From contig JAYPEK010000006.1 in assembly GCA_038125725.1 (NCBI GenBank), forward strand, positions 67,068 through 131,067: a stretch of 64,000 nucleotides of DNA, written 5' to 3'. Every line of letters starts with the position of its first letter. The first letter of the stretch is position 1. The notes beneath the pieces were generated by a model. The model saw only the letters and a program-made list of their open reading frames with translations, searched no databases and was not told where the DNA came from. This stretch comes from TMED8 sp038125725 (GTDB lineage: Bacteria > Pseudomonadota > Alphaproteobacteria > Rhodospirillales > Casp-alpha2). Of this stretch, positions 16,479 through 25,466 are shown piece by piece. A program made the translations under genes and the position numbers.

Positions 16479-17639
16479 GTGCCGCTCAAGGTTTCCAAAC
16501 GCGGGGCCATCCCGCCGTTCATCGTCATGGACGTGATGCGCGAGGCCAATCTTCGCGAGGCACGAGGCGAACGTGTCCTGCATATGGAGGTGGGCCAGCC
16601 CGGTAGCGGCGCACCGGCGGGCGTGCTCGACGCGGTCCGCGACGTCATGAGCCGCGACCGCATGGGCTATACCGATGCCTTCGGCGTACCGGCGCTGCGC
16701 GAGCGTATCGCCAGCCATTACCAATCCGACTACGGCATCACCGTGTCGCCGGAGCAGGTCGTGGTGACGACCGGGTCTTCGGGGGCGTTCGTGCTGTCAT
16801 TTCTGGCGGCCTTTGACGTCGGCGACCGGGTGGCGCTGGCGAGCCCCGGATACCCGGCCTACCGCAATATCCTGGCGGCGCTCGGGATCGAGGTGGTCGA
16901 TATTCAGACCGGCGAGGACAGCAACTTCCAACCCACCGTGCCTGTGTTGTCCGCCGCGCTCAAAGCCATGGACGTGCCCATCGACGGGCTGATCGTGGCC
17001 AGCCCATCGAACCCCACCGGCACCATGCTGCAGGCGGACGAACTCAGGGACCTGGTGCATTTTTGCGATGCCGAGGGAATTCGCTTTATCTCGGATGAAA
17101 TCTACCACGGCATCACCTATGAGCGTCCGGCCGAGACCGCGCTCGCCTTCGGGCCGAACACGGTGGTGATCAACAGTTTTTCAAAATATTTCTCGATGAC
17201 CGGTTGGCGTTTGGGCTGGATGGTGCTGCCCGACGACCTGCTCAGGGCCGTCGAGTGCCTGGGTCAGAACCTGTTCATCTCACCACCGACGGTGTCGCAG
17301 TACGCAGGGCTCGCCGCTTTCGACTGCCACGACGAACTGCAGGCCAATGTCCAGCGCTATGCCCGCAACCGCGAAATACTGCTGCAAAAGCTGCCCCAGG
17401 CCGGCTTCGATCATCTCGCGTCCGCCGACGGCGCTTTTTATATCTATGCCGACGTCAGCACGCTGACCAACGACAGCCCCGAGTTCTGCCGCCGCATGCT
17501 GGCGGAGACCGGGGTGGCGACAACGCCCGGGACCGATTTCGATCCCGGGCGCGGTCATCGCTTTCTCAGATTTTCATTCTCCGGCGCCGAGGCCGACATG
17601 GCCGACGCGGCCCAGCGCCTCATCGATTGGCGGCGCTGA
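16479..17639 (+). CDS. PLP-dependent class I/II aminotransferase
   Basis: The 386-residue enzyme is of the aspartate aminotransferase fold. Its start is GTG 16479, with GGAAAGGTAGG upstream. Visible features are SPGYPAYRN near residue 125, the SPSNPTGT cofactor loop near 170, DEIYHGITYE near 206, and the Schiff-base lysine K236 in SFSKYFSMTGWRLGW, with the phosphate-binding arginine further on. The substrate is not clear; the family includes aromatic, alanine and aspartate aminotransferases. It follows the GGT-like gene after 41 bases, so the two may share a transcript and act in amino acid salvage, but that is inference. Confidence 0.88.
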   Translation: MPLKVSKRGAIPPFIVMDVMREANLREARGERVLHMEVGQPGSGAPAGVLDAVRDVMSRDRMGYTDAFGVPALRERIASHYQSDYGITVSPEQVVVTTGSSGAFVLSFLAAFDVGDRVALASPGYPAYRNILAALGIEVVDIQTGEDSNFQPTVPVLSAALKAMDVPIDGLIVASPSNPTGTMLQADELRDLVHFCDAEGIRFISDEIYHGITYERPAETALAFGPNTVVINSFSKYFSMTGWRLGWMVLPDDLLRAVECLGQNLFISPPTVSQYAGLAAFDCHDELQANVQRYARNREILLQKLPQAGFDHLASADGAFYIYADVSTLTNDSPEFCRRMLAETGVATTPGTDFDPGRGHRFLRFSFSGAEADMADAAQRLIDWRR

Positions 17640-17655
17640 GCCGGATTTCTACCAC

Positions 17656-20217
17656 CTAGCGATCCCACCATCCGGAGCGGCGGGGCTGCTCCCCACCGGC
17701 GGCTTCCTCGCCGCCGACCTGGATGACGGTGGTCTTCGCCGCCTCGGAGGCAAGTTCGGGATCCACCGCAGGAGTCTCGACGGGTTCCTCGGCCGTTTCC
17801 GCCAGCACCTCTTCGGTTTCCGCTTCCGCAGCCTGAGCCTCCTCGGCCGGCTCTTCAACGGGTTCGGCGGCGGGCTCGTCCGCGGCTTCAACCTCGGTTT
17901 CCGCTTCGGCGTCGTCCTCGGCCGCCTTGCTCTTGCGCTGGCGTTTCGGCTTCTCGTCGGAATCGGCAGCCCCGGCCGGCGCATCGTCGTCCTTCTTGGC
18001 ACTGCGGCGACGGCGTTTCGGTTTTTCCTCCGCCGCTTCCTCGCCACCGTCGGCAGCATCTTCCGATTTGGCTTTGCGCGGCCGGCGGCGGCGTTTCGGC
18101 TTTTCTTCGGTTTCCGGTTCCGCTTCGGCGTCGGCTTCCTCGCCCGATCCGTCGGGCAGCGCGATCACCTCGGCATCGTCGCTGCTTGGCGGTGCCAAGA
18201 GCTCTGTCGCCTCGGGACCGGCGATCAGCGCCGCCGGTTCGCTCTCGCCATCGGCGTCGATGGTTTCCGCTTCGGCGCCGTCCGTGCTTTCCTCGTCGCG
18301 CCGGCGCCGGCGGCGTCCGCCGCGCCGTCCGCGGCGGCGGCGTTTCGGCTGTTCGCCGGCGTCCGAGTCACCGGCTTCCTGGGTCGTGGCTTCGTCTTCC
18401 TCGCCGTCGTCATCCACTTCGACCTCGTCATCGTTCGCGGCTTCCTGGGCGACGTCGGCGTCGGTGGCATTTTCATCGTCGCGCCGTTTGCGGCGCGGGC
18501 GGCGGCGGCGGCGCTTGCGGCCGCCGGAATCGTCGACTCCGTCGGCCTCGGCGGCACTGGTCGGCCGCGACGGCTTGTCGGCGCCGATCACTTCGCCGTC
18601 GCGTTCAATGCGCAGGTCCGGCGGGATCAGCGAGTCGTCGTTCTCGAGATAAATCTTGATCTCGAAACGCTCTTCCAACTCGGCCAGGGAATCACGTTTG
18701 CGGTTGAGCAGGTAGAGCGCCACGTCGGTCGGCACGAAGACGGTCATCTCGCCGCCGCGCTTGCGCATGCCTTCCTCTTCGATCTCACGCAGCACTTCGA
18801 CCGCGGTCGTTTCGGTGGAGCGCCGCACGCCGGAACCCCGGCAGTAGGGGCAGGGCTCCGAGCTGGTCTCGATCAGGCTCGGACGCAGCCGCTGGCGCGA
18901 TAGCTCCAGCAGCCCAAACGGGCTGATGCGGCCGATTTGGATGCGCGCCCGGTCGGAGCGCATGGCCTCCTTCATGGCGCGCTCGACCTTGGTCTGGTTG
19001 CGGTTGACCTCCATGTCGATGAAATCGATGACGATCAGGCCGGCCAGGTCGCGCAGCTTCAGTTGCCGGGCGATTTCCTCGGCCGCTTCCAGGTTGGTCT
19101 TGAGCGCCGTCTCCTCGATGTTGCGCTCCTTGGTGGCGCGGCCCGAGTTGACATCGATGGCGACCAGGGCTTCCGTCGGGTTGATGACGATGTAGCCGCC
19201 GGACTTCAGGTGAACCTCGGGCTCATGAATGACGCCGAGCTGGTTCTCGATCCGGTAGTTGTGCGTCAGCGGGACGTCCACGTCCTTGTACTTCTGCACT
19301 TTCTTGGCGTGGCTCGGGATCAGGATTTTCATGAAATCCTTGGCGGCGCGGTAACCGTCCTCGCCATGGACCACGACCTCGTCGATGTCCTTGGTGTAGA
19401 GATCGCGGATGGAACGCTTGATCAGGTCGCCTTCCTCGTGCACCAGGGCCGGCGCGATGGAACTCAGCGTCAATTCCCTGATCTGGTTCCAGAGCCTGAG
19501 CAGGTAGTCGTAGTCGCGCCTGATTTCGGCGCGTGACCGTTCCGCGCCAGCGGTCCTGACGATCACCGCCATGCCTTCCGGAATGCCGAGATCGCCGACG
19601 ATCTTCTTCAGTTTCTTGCGGTCGGCGACGGAGCCGATCTTGCGCGAAATTCCGCCGCCACGGTCGGTGTTCGGCATCAGCACGCAATAGCGCCCGGCCA
19701 GTGACAGATAGGTGGTCAGCGCCGCGCCCTTGGTGCCGCGCTCTTCCTTGACCACCTGCACCAGCAGGATCTGGCGGCGCTTGATGACTTCCTGGATCTT
19801 GTAGCGCCGGTGCTTGGCCACTGGGCGGCGGACTTCCACCTCCTCGGTGTCGTCGCCGCCGAGGGTCTCGACATGCGGCTCATCGGCACCGTCCTCGGCG
19901 TCGTGTTCGGCGTCCTCGGAGCGCGCCTCGGCGCGTTCCTCGGCCAACAGCGCTTCGCGGTCGGCGACCGGAATCTGGTAGTAATCCGGGTGGATTTCGC
20001 TGAACGCCAGGAAGCCGTGGCGGTTGCCGCCATAATCGACGAAGGCCGCTTGGAGCGAGGGCTCCACACGGGTTACCTTGGCGAGATAGATATTACCTTT
20101 GAGAGGCCGTCGGGTCTCAACTTCTACGTCGAAATCTTCCAGCCGGTTTCCATTGACGACCAGCACCCGGGTCTCCTCCGAGTGCGAGGCGTCGATCAAC
20201 ATACGTTTGGTTGCCAT
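17656..20217 (-). CDS. rne: Ribonuclease E
   Basis: RNase E is the endonuclease that starts mRNA decay and organises the degradosome. The 853-residue protein has an S1 domain at about residues 36-120 with an acidic/basic insertion typical of alphaproteobacteria, then the catalytic region (NPTEALVAIDVNSGRATKER near 330, FIDMEVNRNQ near 378) and the zinc-link cysteines C456 and C459 in CPYCRGSG. From about 555 on it is a low-complexity region of alternating acidic runs and arginine-rich blocks (RKRRRRRPRRKRR), as expected for the RNA-binding scaffold. The end, RRSGWWDR, matches the GWW tail that binds PNPase in Caulobacter. It has a long leader; see the upstream region. Confidence 0.95.
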   Translation of the reverse strand: MATKRMLIDASHSEETRVLVVNGNRLEDFDVEVETRRPLKGNIYLAKVTRVEPSLQAAFVDYGGNRHGFLAFSEIHPDYYQIPVADREALLAEERAEARSEDAEHDAEDGADEPHVETLGGDDTEEVEVRRPVAKHRRYKIQEVIKRRQILLVQVVKEERGTKGAALTTYLSLAGRYCVLMPNTDRGGGISRKIGSVADRKKLKKIVGDLGIPEGMAVIVRTAGAERSRAEIRRDYDYLLRLWNQIRELTLSSIAPALVHEEGDLIKRSIRDLYTKDIDEVVVHGEDGYRAAKDFMKILIPSHAKKVQKYKDVDVPLTHNYRIENQLGVIHEPEVHLKSGGYIVINPTEALVAIDVNSGRATKERNIEETALKTNLEAAEEIARQLKLRDLAGLIVIDFIDMEVNRNQTKVERAMKEAMRSDRARIQIGRISPFGLLELSRQRLRPSLIETSSEPCPYCRGSGVRRSTETTAVEVLREIEEEGMRKRGGEMTVFVPTDVALYLLNRKRDSLAELEERFEIKIYLENDDSLIPPDLRIERDGEVIGADKPSRPTSAAEADGVDDSGGRKRRRRRPRRKRRDDENATDADVAQEAANDDEVEVDDDGEEDEATTQEAGDSDAGEQPKRRRRGRRGGRRRRRRDEESTDGAEAETIDADGESEPAALIAGPEATELLAPPSSDDAEVIALPDGSGEEADAEAEPETEEKPKRRRRPRKAKSEDAADGGEEAAEEKPKRRRRSAKKDDDAPAGAADSDEKPKRQRKSKAAEDDAEAETEVEAADEPAAEPVEEPAEEAQAAEAETEEVLAETAEEPVETPAVDPELASEAAKTTVIQVGGEEAAGGEQPRRSGWWDR

Positions 20218-20323
20218 TAAATCGTGAACTCCGCGGCACCCGGGGCTCCGGTCGCGTGAACGTGACGGAAGGGCGGGGGCCGGTTGTGGTGATGCCGACG
20301 GCGCTTGTCAGCATGCCGACGCC

Positions 20324-20341
20324 GCCGGTCGAAACCGGCGA
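20324..20341 (-). other. Hairpin in rne leader
   Basis: A perfect seven-base stem (CGCCGGT with ACCGGCG) closes a four-base loop, within the predicted untranslated leader of rne about 110 bases before its start codon. Confidence 0.5.
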
Positions 20342-20418
20342 TCGGGTCGGCAGGGCATGCGCGGCTCTGTCAGACATCGGGTTAACCTTTGAGGATCATC
20401 CTCGAAAGAACGTTGAAA

Positions 20419-20435
20419 CCCGAAACGCTTTCGGG
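20419..20435 (-). other. Hairpin in rne leader
   Basis: A perfect seven-base stem (CCCGAAA with TTTCGGG) closes a three-base loop in the predicted rne leader. With 20324-20341 and 20392-20404 it makes a structured leader. Confidence 0.5.
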
Positions 20436-20543
20436 CTGGCGGTGCATCTGAAAAAAACGAGAAGCGATGTCCGTGCCGGCCGAAATGGATTCCGGGGAGC
20501 GAGGGCCTACCGAGAACTTCCAGCATGCCGTTCGCTATATGTT

Positions 20544-20572
20544 AAGATAACGGTAGGATTTAGGTTCGACAA
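20544..20572 (-). promoter_or_regulatory. Candidate sigma-70 promoter for rne
   Basis: Read on the minus strand, TTGTCG (20567-20572) and TATCTT (20544-20549) are separated by 17 bases. Transcription would begin near 20537. The match is moderate, but it is the best one in an AT-rich stretch of an otherwise GC-rich region. Confidence 0.4.
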
Positions 20573-20647
20573 TGGGCTTGTCGCGAAAAAATTCCCCATG
20601 ACCATGTCCGGCGGCCGCCGGGTCATGGCAGGCGGAGATCGTGATGA

Positions 20648-20677
20648 TTGAAAAACCGCGGGAAAGCACCGTATATT
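20648..20677 (+). promoter_or_regulatory. Candidate sigma-70 promoter for amiC
   Basis: TTGAAA (20648-20653) and TATATT (20672-20677) are 18 bases apart, and the amiC start codon lies 28 bases downstream. Confidence 0.5.
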
Positions 20678-20704
20678 TGTAATAACAAGGTTGGTTAACG
20701 CTAA

Positions 20705-22069
20705 ATGTGGGGGGTTTGGGCCATTCTCCGACATTGCCGCCGGTTTCCGCTAGGGGTGTTGCTGCTGACCATGCTGGTCTGCGGCACCGTCGTCGTACCT
20801 GCGGCACCGGCAAGTGCGGCCTCGACGGTGGTCACCGACATCCGAATCGGTTCCGCCGGCAACATCACCCGCATCGTTTTCGAGTTCACCGAACGCCTGT
20901 CGGCGCGGGTCTTCGCGCTGGCCGATCCCTACCGGGTCGTCATCGACCTGCCGGAGGTGGGCTGGCGTTTGCCGCCGAAACCGCTGCCGTCGGCGAGCGG
21001 TGTCTATGACCGGCTGCGCTATGGCCTCTATAAGCCTGGAAATTCCCGCGTCGTCCTGGATTTGACCAAGCCCGCGCGCGTTGCCAATGCGGCGCTGATC
21101 GAGCCCAACGGTGCTTACGGCCACCGCTTGGTGCTGGAACTGACCCCGAGCAGCCGCGATGCCTTCATGACGGCGATGAAGGGCGGCGATGTCACCATTG
21201 CTTCGCCGTCGCTGCAGAAAGGGCCGGCCGTCGCCGCCCTGGCTCCCCCGCCGGCGCCGAAGGCACAGCCCGCCCAGCAGCCCGCCGCGAAGCCCACGGT
21301 GCAGGCGCAGCCGCAAGCGACGCAGGCGCGCTTCCAGCCCGCGCCGCGCAAGCCGGCGCTCCGGCCGTCGACGGAGCGCTACACGGTGGTGGTCGATCCC
21401 GGCCACGGCGGCGTCGACCCGGGTACCATCGGCAATTCCGGCGTTTACGAAAAGCACGTCACCTTGGCCATGGCCCGCGCCATTCGCACGGCGCTGGAAA
21501 AATCCGGCCGCTTCGACGTCAAGCTGACCCGTGACCGCGATATCTTCATCCGGCTGCGCGACCGTATCCGCCTGGCGCGGGAATCCGGCGCCGATCTGTT
21601 CATTTCGATCCATGCCGACTCGATCAAGAACCGCAAGATCAGCGGCGCCTCCGTCTATACGCTTTCCGAGCGCGCCTCGGATAAGGAGGCCGCCGCGCTG
21701 GCCGACAAGGAAAACAAGGCCGACCTGATCGCCGGCATCGACCTAACCAACGAGAACGCCGACGTGACCGGCATCCTGATCGACCTGGCACAGCGCGAGA
21801 CCATGAATCAGTCGGCGCGTTTCGCCGGCGTGTTGATCGGCGAAATGAAGAAACGCACGCACGTGCTGCGCAACACCCACCGATTCGCCGGATTCGCCGT
21901 CCTCAAGGCGCCGGACGTGCCGTCGGTGCTGATCGAGCTTGGGTTTTTGTCCAACCTGAAAGACGAACGCGCGCTGCGCGACAGGCGCTACCGGGCGCGG
22001 ATGGCGCAGGGCGTCGCCGAGGCCGTGGACGCCTATTTCACCCGCGTCGAGCAGGCCGCCGGCCGCTAA
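20705..22069 (+). CDS. amiC: N-acetylmuramoyl-L-alanine amidase AmiC
   Basis: This periplasmic amidase cleaves septal peptidoglycan during daughter-cell separation. The 454-residue protein has a signal peptide (cleavage near ASA-AST, residue 38), an AMIN domain at about 40-145 that targets the division site, a proline/alanine/glutamine-rich linker (about 175-220), and an Amidase_3 domain from about 222. The first zinc ligand is H234 in VVDPGHGGVDPG; SIHADS near 300 and VLIELGFLSN near 410 complete the site. It is followed by mrcA, the usual alphaproteobacterial order, which links cutting and building of the wall. Confidence 0.95.
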   Translation: MWGVWAILRHCRRFPLGVLLLTMLVCGTVVVPAAPASAASTVVTDIRIGSAGNITRIVFEFTERLSARVFALADPYRVVIDLPEVGWRLPPKPLPSASGVYDRLRYGLYKPGNSRVVLDLTKPARVANAALIEPNGAYGHRLVLELTPSSRDAFMTAMKGGDVTIASPSLQKGPAVAALAPPPAPKAQPAQQPAAKPTVQAQPQATQARFQPAPRKPALRPSTERYTVVVDPGHGGVDPGTIGNSGVYEKHVTLAMARAIRTALEKSGRFDVKLTRDRDIFIRLRDRIRLARESGADLFISIHADSIKNRKISGASVYTLSERASDKEAAALADKENKADLIAGIDLTNENADVTGILIDLAQRETMNQSARFAGVLIGEMKKRTHVLRNTHRFAGFAVLKAPDVPSVLIELGFLSNLKDERALRDRRYRARMAQGVAEAVDAYFTRVEQAAGR

Positions 22070-22088
22070 TTCCGCGCGTGATATCCGA

Positions 22089-22107
22089 TGGCGCCATAAG
22101 GGCGCCA
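22089..22107 (+). terminator. Hairpin after amiC, weak terminator candidate
   Basis: A seven-base stem (TGGCGCC with GGCGCCA) with a five-base loop lies 20 bases after the amiC stop. No clear U-tract follows, so it may only stabilise the 3' end. Confidence 0.35.
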
Positions 22108-22260
22108 CATTTCCCTGTTAATCGGTTATGATGAAGCCAAGCTCTTGCGGATAAAACGTGTTACAAACGTATGCGGGTTCACGGCAATGGCCGGACCCGG
22201 ACCGGCCCGGAAACCAAGGGCCTTAAGGTTGTCATCATCTGACCGGGTAATTTCGCCGTC

Positions 22261-24708
22261 ATGATCCGCGCTTTGCTTACCACCATCGGCATGTTGCTGA
22301 TCCTGGCCGTGATCGGCGCCGGCGGCGCGCTGTTCGTGTTCTACAAGTTCGGTCAGGCCTTGCCCGATTACCGCCAGTTGGCGGACTACGAGCCGCCGGT
22401 GATGACCCGCGTGCACGCCGGCGACGGCCGACTGTTGGCCGAGTACGCGGTCGAGAAACGCGTCTTCGTGCCCATCGCCGCCATGCCGAAACGGGTGATC
22501 CAGGCGTTCCTGGCGGCCGAGGACAAGAACTTCTACACCCACGCCGGGGTCGATTTCACCGGCGTCGCACGCGCCATCCTGGTCAATCTCAAGAACCTGG
22601 GTTCGTCGCGACGCCTGGTCGGGGCCTCCACCATCACCCAGCAGGTGGCGAAGAACTTCCTGCTCACCAACGAGGTCTCCTGGCGGCGCAAGGTCAAGGA
22701 GGCGATCCTGGCCTTCCGGATCGAGCGCGCCTTTCCCAAGGACCGCATCCTCGAACTTTACCTGAATGAAATCTATCTTGGTTTCGGGTCTTACGGCGTC
22801 GCCGCGGCGGCGCTCAACTATTTCAACAAGTCCCTCGACGAGCTGAGCGTCGCCGAACTGGCCTACCTGGCGGCGCTGCCGAAGGCGCCCAACAACTACC
22901 ATCCGATCCGCAAGCCGGAAGCGGCGCGCGGCCGGCGCGACTGGGTCGTCGGGCGCTTGCTGGAGGAGGGCTTCATCACCGCCGACGAGGCCGCCCGGGC
23001 CCGCGCCACGCCGCTGTTGATTGCCAAGCGCGATGACACGGAATTCGTGACCGCCGACTATTTCGCCGAAGAGGTACGGCGCGAGCTCGAGGATCGCTAC
23101 GGCGAGCAGCAGCTCTACAAGGGCGGGCTCTCGGTACGCACCACGATCGACCCGAAGCTGCAGGCTATGGCCGACGCCGCGCTCCGGTCCGGGCTTCGCG
23201 CCTACGACCGCCGGCACGGTTACCGGGGACCGTTCGCGCATATCGCCGACGACGTGCGGCTTGACACCTCGCCCGACTGGCAGCGCGCGCTCGGCCGCAT
23301 CGAACGGCCGAAGGGCCTGCTGGAGTGGTCGCTGGCGGTCGTGCTCGGCACCGATGCAGAGCATGCCTATATCGGCGTCGACGACGGCAAGAAGGGTCGC
23401 ATTCCCTTGTCACGGCTGACCTGGGCGCGCGAAGCACTGGAGAAGCAGCAGCGCGGTTCCAAGGTGACGAAGCCCGCCGATGTCCTGAAGCGCGGCGACG
23501 TCATTGCCGTTTCCAAGGCCGAGCCCCGCAAGGAAGACGAGACCGTGCCCGAGGATTATTACGGGCTTCGACAAATCCCCGAGATCAACGGTGCCTTGGT
23601 GGCGCTTGACCCGCACACGGGCCGCGTCCTGGCCATGAGCGGCGGCTATGCGCCGGACATGAGCGAGTTCAACCGCGCTGTCCAGGCCTATCGTCAGCCC
23701 GGATCGGCGTTCAAGCCGTTCGTCTATTTGGCGGCGCTCGATGCCGGCTATACGCCATCCACCCTGATCCTCGACGCGCCCTTCGTCATCGATCAGGGGC
23801 CGGGCCTGCCGAAGTGGCGGCCGGCCAACTACACCAAGAAATTCTACGGTCCCTCGACCATGCGGCTCGGGATCGAGAAATCGCGCAACCTGATGACCGT
23901 GCGCCTGGCGCAGACCATCGGCATGGACCGGGTCGCCACCTATGCGGAACGCTTCGGTATCGTCGACAATCTGGCGGAAACGCTGGCAATGTCGCTGGGC
24001 GCCGGCGAGACCACCTTGATGCGCCTCACCACCGCCTACGCCATGCTGGTCAACGGCGGCAAGCGCATCACGCCGACGCTGATCGACCGCATCCAGGACC
24101 GCAACGGCCGCACCGTCTACCGTCACGACCAGCGCCAGTGCGTGCAATGCCGGGCCGAATTCTGGACCCGCCAGCCGCCGCCGGCGCAACCTGATACCCG
24201 CGACCAGATCACCACGCCGGGCAGCGCCTATCAGGTGGTTTCCATGCTGGAAGGCGTCGTGCAGCGAGGTACCGGCCGGCGTATCGCCGCCGTCGGCAAG
24301 CCCTTGGCCGGCAAGACCGGCACCTCGAACGAGGAACGCGACACCTGGTTCATGGGCTTCGCGCCGGATTTGGCGGTCGGTGTCTTCGCCGGATTCGATA
24401 CCCCGACGCCCTTGGGCCGGCGCGAGACCGGGTCGTCGGTGGCCGCCCCCATCTTCCGCGACTTCATGGCCGCCGCCTTGAAGGATAAGCCCGCCATTCC
24501 TTTCCGGACGCCGCCGGGCATCCGCCTGGTGCGGGTCGATTCCCGTACCGGTCTGCTGGCGACGGCATCCACCCGCAACGTCATCCTGGAAGCTTTCAAG
24601 CCCGGCACCGTGCCGAGCGGCGAATCGCAGGTTCTGGAGGGCCAGAGCTGGCGCGCGCCCGGCACCGCGGCGAGCGGTTCCATCACCGGTACCGGCGGAC
24701 TTTACTAG
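22261..24708 (+). CDS. mrcA: Penicillin-binding protein 1A
   Basis: PBP1A is a bifunctional peptidoglycan polymerase. The 815-residue protein has one N-terminal membrane anchor (residues 3-28), a GT51 glycosyltransferase domain at about 50-230 with catalytic E87 in AAEDKNFYTHAGVD, an OB-like insert, and a transpeptidase domain with S482 in GSAFKPF and K685 in GKTGTSNE. The SxN motif region is SRNLMTV near 541. Its length is normal. It follows amiC by 191 bases, a space that may hold its own promoter. Confidence 0.95.
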   Translation: MIRALLTTIGMLLILAVIGAGGALFVFYKFGQALPDYRQLADYEPPVMTRVHAGDGRLLAEYAVEKRVFVPIAAMPKRVIQAFLAAEDKNFYTHAGVDFTGVARAILVNLKNLGSSRRLVGASTITQQVAKNFLLTNEVSWRRKVKEAILAFRIERAFPKDRILELYLNEIYLGFGSYGVAAAALNYFNKSLDELSVAELAYLAALPKAPNNYHPIRKPEAARGRRDWVVGRLLEEGFITADEAARARATPLLIAKRDDTEFVTADYFAEEVRRELEDRYGEQQLYKGGLSVRTTIDPKLQAMADAALRSGLRAYDRRHGYRGPFAHIADDVRLDTSPDWQRALGRIERPKGLLEWSLAVVLGTDAEHAYIGVDDGKKGRIPLSRLTWAREALEKQQRGSKVTKPADVLKRGDVIAVSKAEPRKEDETVPEDYYGLRQIPEINGALVALDPHTGRVLAMSGGYAPDMSEFNRAVQAYRQPGSAFKPFVYLAALDAGYTPSTLILDAPFVIDQGPGLPKWRPANYTKKFYGPSTMRLGIEKSRNLMTVRLAQTIGMDRVATYAERFGIVDNLAETLAMSLGAGETTLMRLTTAYAMLVNGGKRITPTLIDRIQDRNGRTVYRHDQRQCVQCRAEFWTRQPPPAQPDTRDQITTPGSAYQVVSMLEGVVQRGTGRRIAAVGKPLAGKTGTSNEERDTWFMGFAPDLAVGVFAGFDTPTPLGRRETGSSVAAPIFRDFMAAALKDKPAIPFRTPPGIRLVRVDSRTGLLATASTRNVILEAFKPGTVPSGESQVLEGQSWRAPGTAASGSITGTGGLY

Positions 24709-24776
24709 TAACTTGCACCGATGGCTTTGAGGCCGCATGGTTCGCCGGTCGACGAATATCCGACCGGGGAGAGACC

Positions 24777-25436
24777 ATGACCGACGATATCCGCGCATTG
24801 GCCCTGCGCGCCGCCAAGATCGCCACCGCCACCTTCGCCAACGCCCTCGACGATTTTGGCCTCGCCGACCGGATGATCCTGCCGACCATCAAGGCCGTCC
24901 GGTCGGGGATGCGGTTTGCCGGACCGGCGGTGACGGTGCGGGAAAGCATCGGTCCCGCCGGGACCTATACTTCGGCGGACTTCAAGGTGGGCGCCATGAT
25001 CGATGCGGCGGGGGCGGGCGACGTCATCGTCGTCGCCGGCGAGGGCGCCAATGTCTCGACCTGGGGCGGCATGGCGTCGTTCGCGGCAAAAAAGAAGGGC
25101 GTTGCGGGCTTGCTCGCCGACGTCGGCGTGCGCGACGTGGAGGAAATGGTGGAGTTCGAGTTCCCGGTCTTCGCCCGCCACCTGACGCCCCTGACGGGGC
25201 GCACACGCTTGAAGATCGAAGCCATCAACGAACCGGTCGAGGTCGACGGCGTTCCCGTCGCTGCGGGCGATCTGGTGGTTGCCGACGGTACCGGTGTGCT
25301 GGTGCTGCCGGCCGGGAAGGCGGCTGAGATTATCGCCAACGCCGAGCTCTACAGCGCCGATGACGCCGCCGCCATCAAGGACCTGGACGCCGGCCTGACG
25401 TTCTCCGAGGCGATGGCCAAATATACGCGGATTTGA
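24777..25436 (+). CDS. RraA-fold family protein (aldolase/demethylmenaquinone methyltransferase-like)
   Basis: The 219-residue protein has the RraA/HMG-aldolase fold. The metal/substrate signature appears as WGGMASFAAKKKGVAGLLAD followed by VGVRDVEEM, that is G-x20-R-D. Members include 4-hydroxy-4-methyl-2-oxoglutarate aldolases and the RNase E inhibitor RraA. This one has a C-terminal extension of about 40 residues (SADDAAAIKDLDAG), more like the aldolase-type branch, so inhibition of RNase E should not be assumed despite rne being 4.6 kb away. The ATG has GGGGAGAGACC upstream. It converges on the YcaQ-like gene. Confidence 0.8.
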   Translation: MTDDIRALALRAAKIATATFANALDDFGLADRMILPTIKAVRSGMRFAGPAVTVRESIGPAGTYTSADFKVGAMIDAAGAGDVIVVAGEGANVSTWGGMASFAAKKKGVAGLLADVGVRDVEEMVEFEFPVFARHLTPLTGRTRLKIEAINEPVEVDGVPVAAGDLVVADGTGVLVLPAGKAAEIIANAELYSADDAAAIKDLDAGLTFSEAMAKYTRI

Positions 25437-25441
25437 GGCGC

Positions 25442-25466
25442 CGGCGGCCGCCTAGACCGGCCGCCG
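25442..25466. terminator. GC hairpin at a convergent gene junction
   Basis: A perfect nine-base stem (CGGCGGCCG with CGGCCGCCG) with a seven-base loop lies between the RraA-like gene and the convergent YcaQ-like gene, and covers the YcaQ-like stop. No U-tract follows on either strand. It could shield both 3' ends. Confidence 0.4.

Larger units (their letters stand above)
20218..20704. promoter_or_regulatory. Long rne leader and divergent rne/amiC promoter region
   Basis: This 487-base gap holds no convincing gene. A candidate rne promoter at 20544-20572 would give a leader of roughly 320 bases containing at least three inverted repeats (20324-20341, 20392-20404, 20419-20435). The amiC promoter candidate is at 20648-20677. 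A long structured leader is known to mediate RNase E self-control in enterobacteria; a similar role here is inferred. Confidence 0.6.

Noticed and set aside
18000..18560. Long plus-strand open frames opposite the RNase E tail
   Set aside because: They arise from the arginine/acidic low-complexity coding; no independent gene signal.
24777..25436. Assigning the RraA-fold protein as an RNase E inhibitor
   Set aside because: The extra C-terminal segment and the metal motif fit the aldolase-type branch; proximity to rne alone is not evidence.
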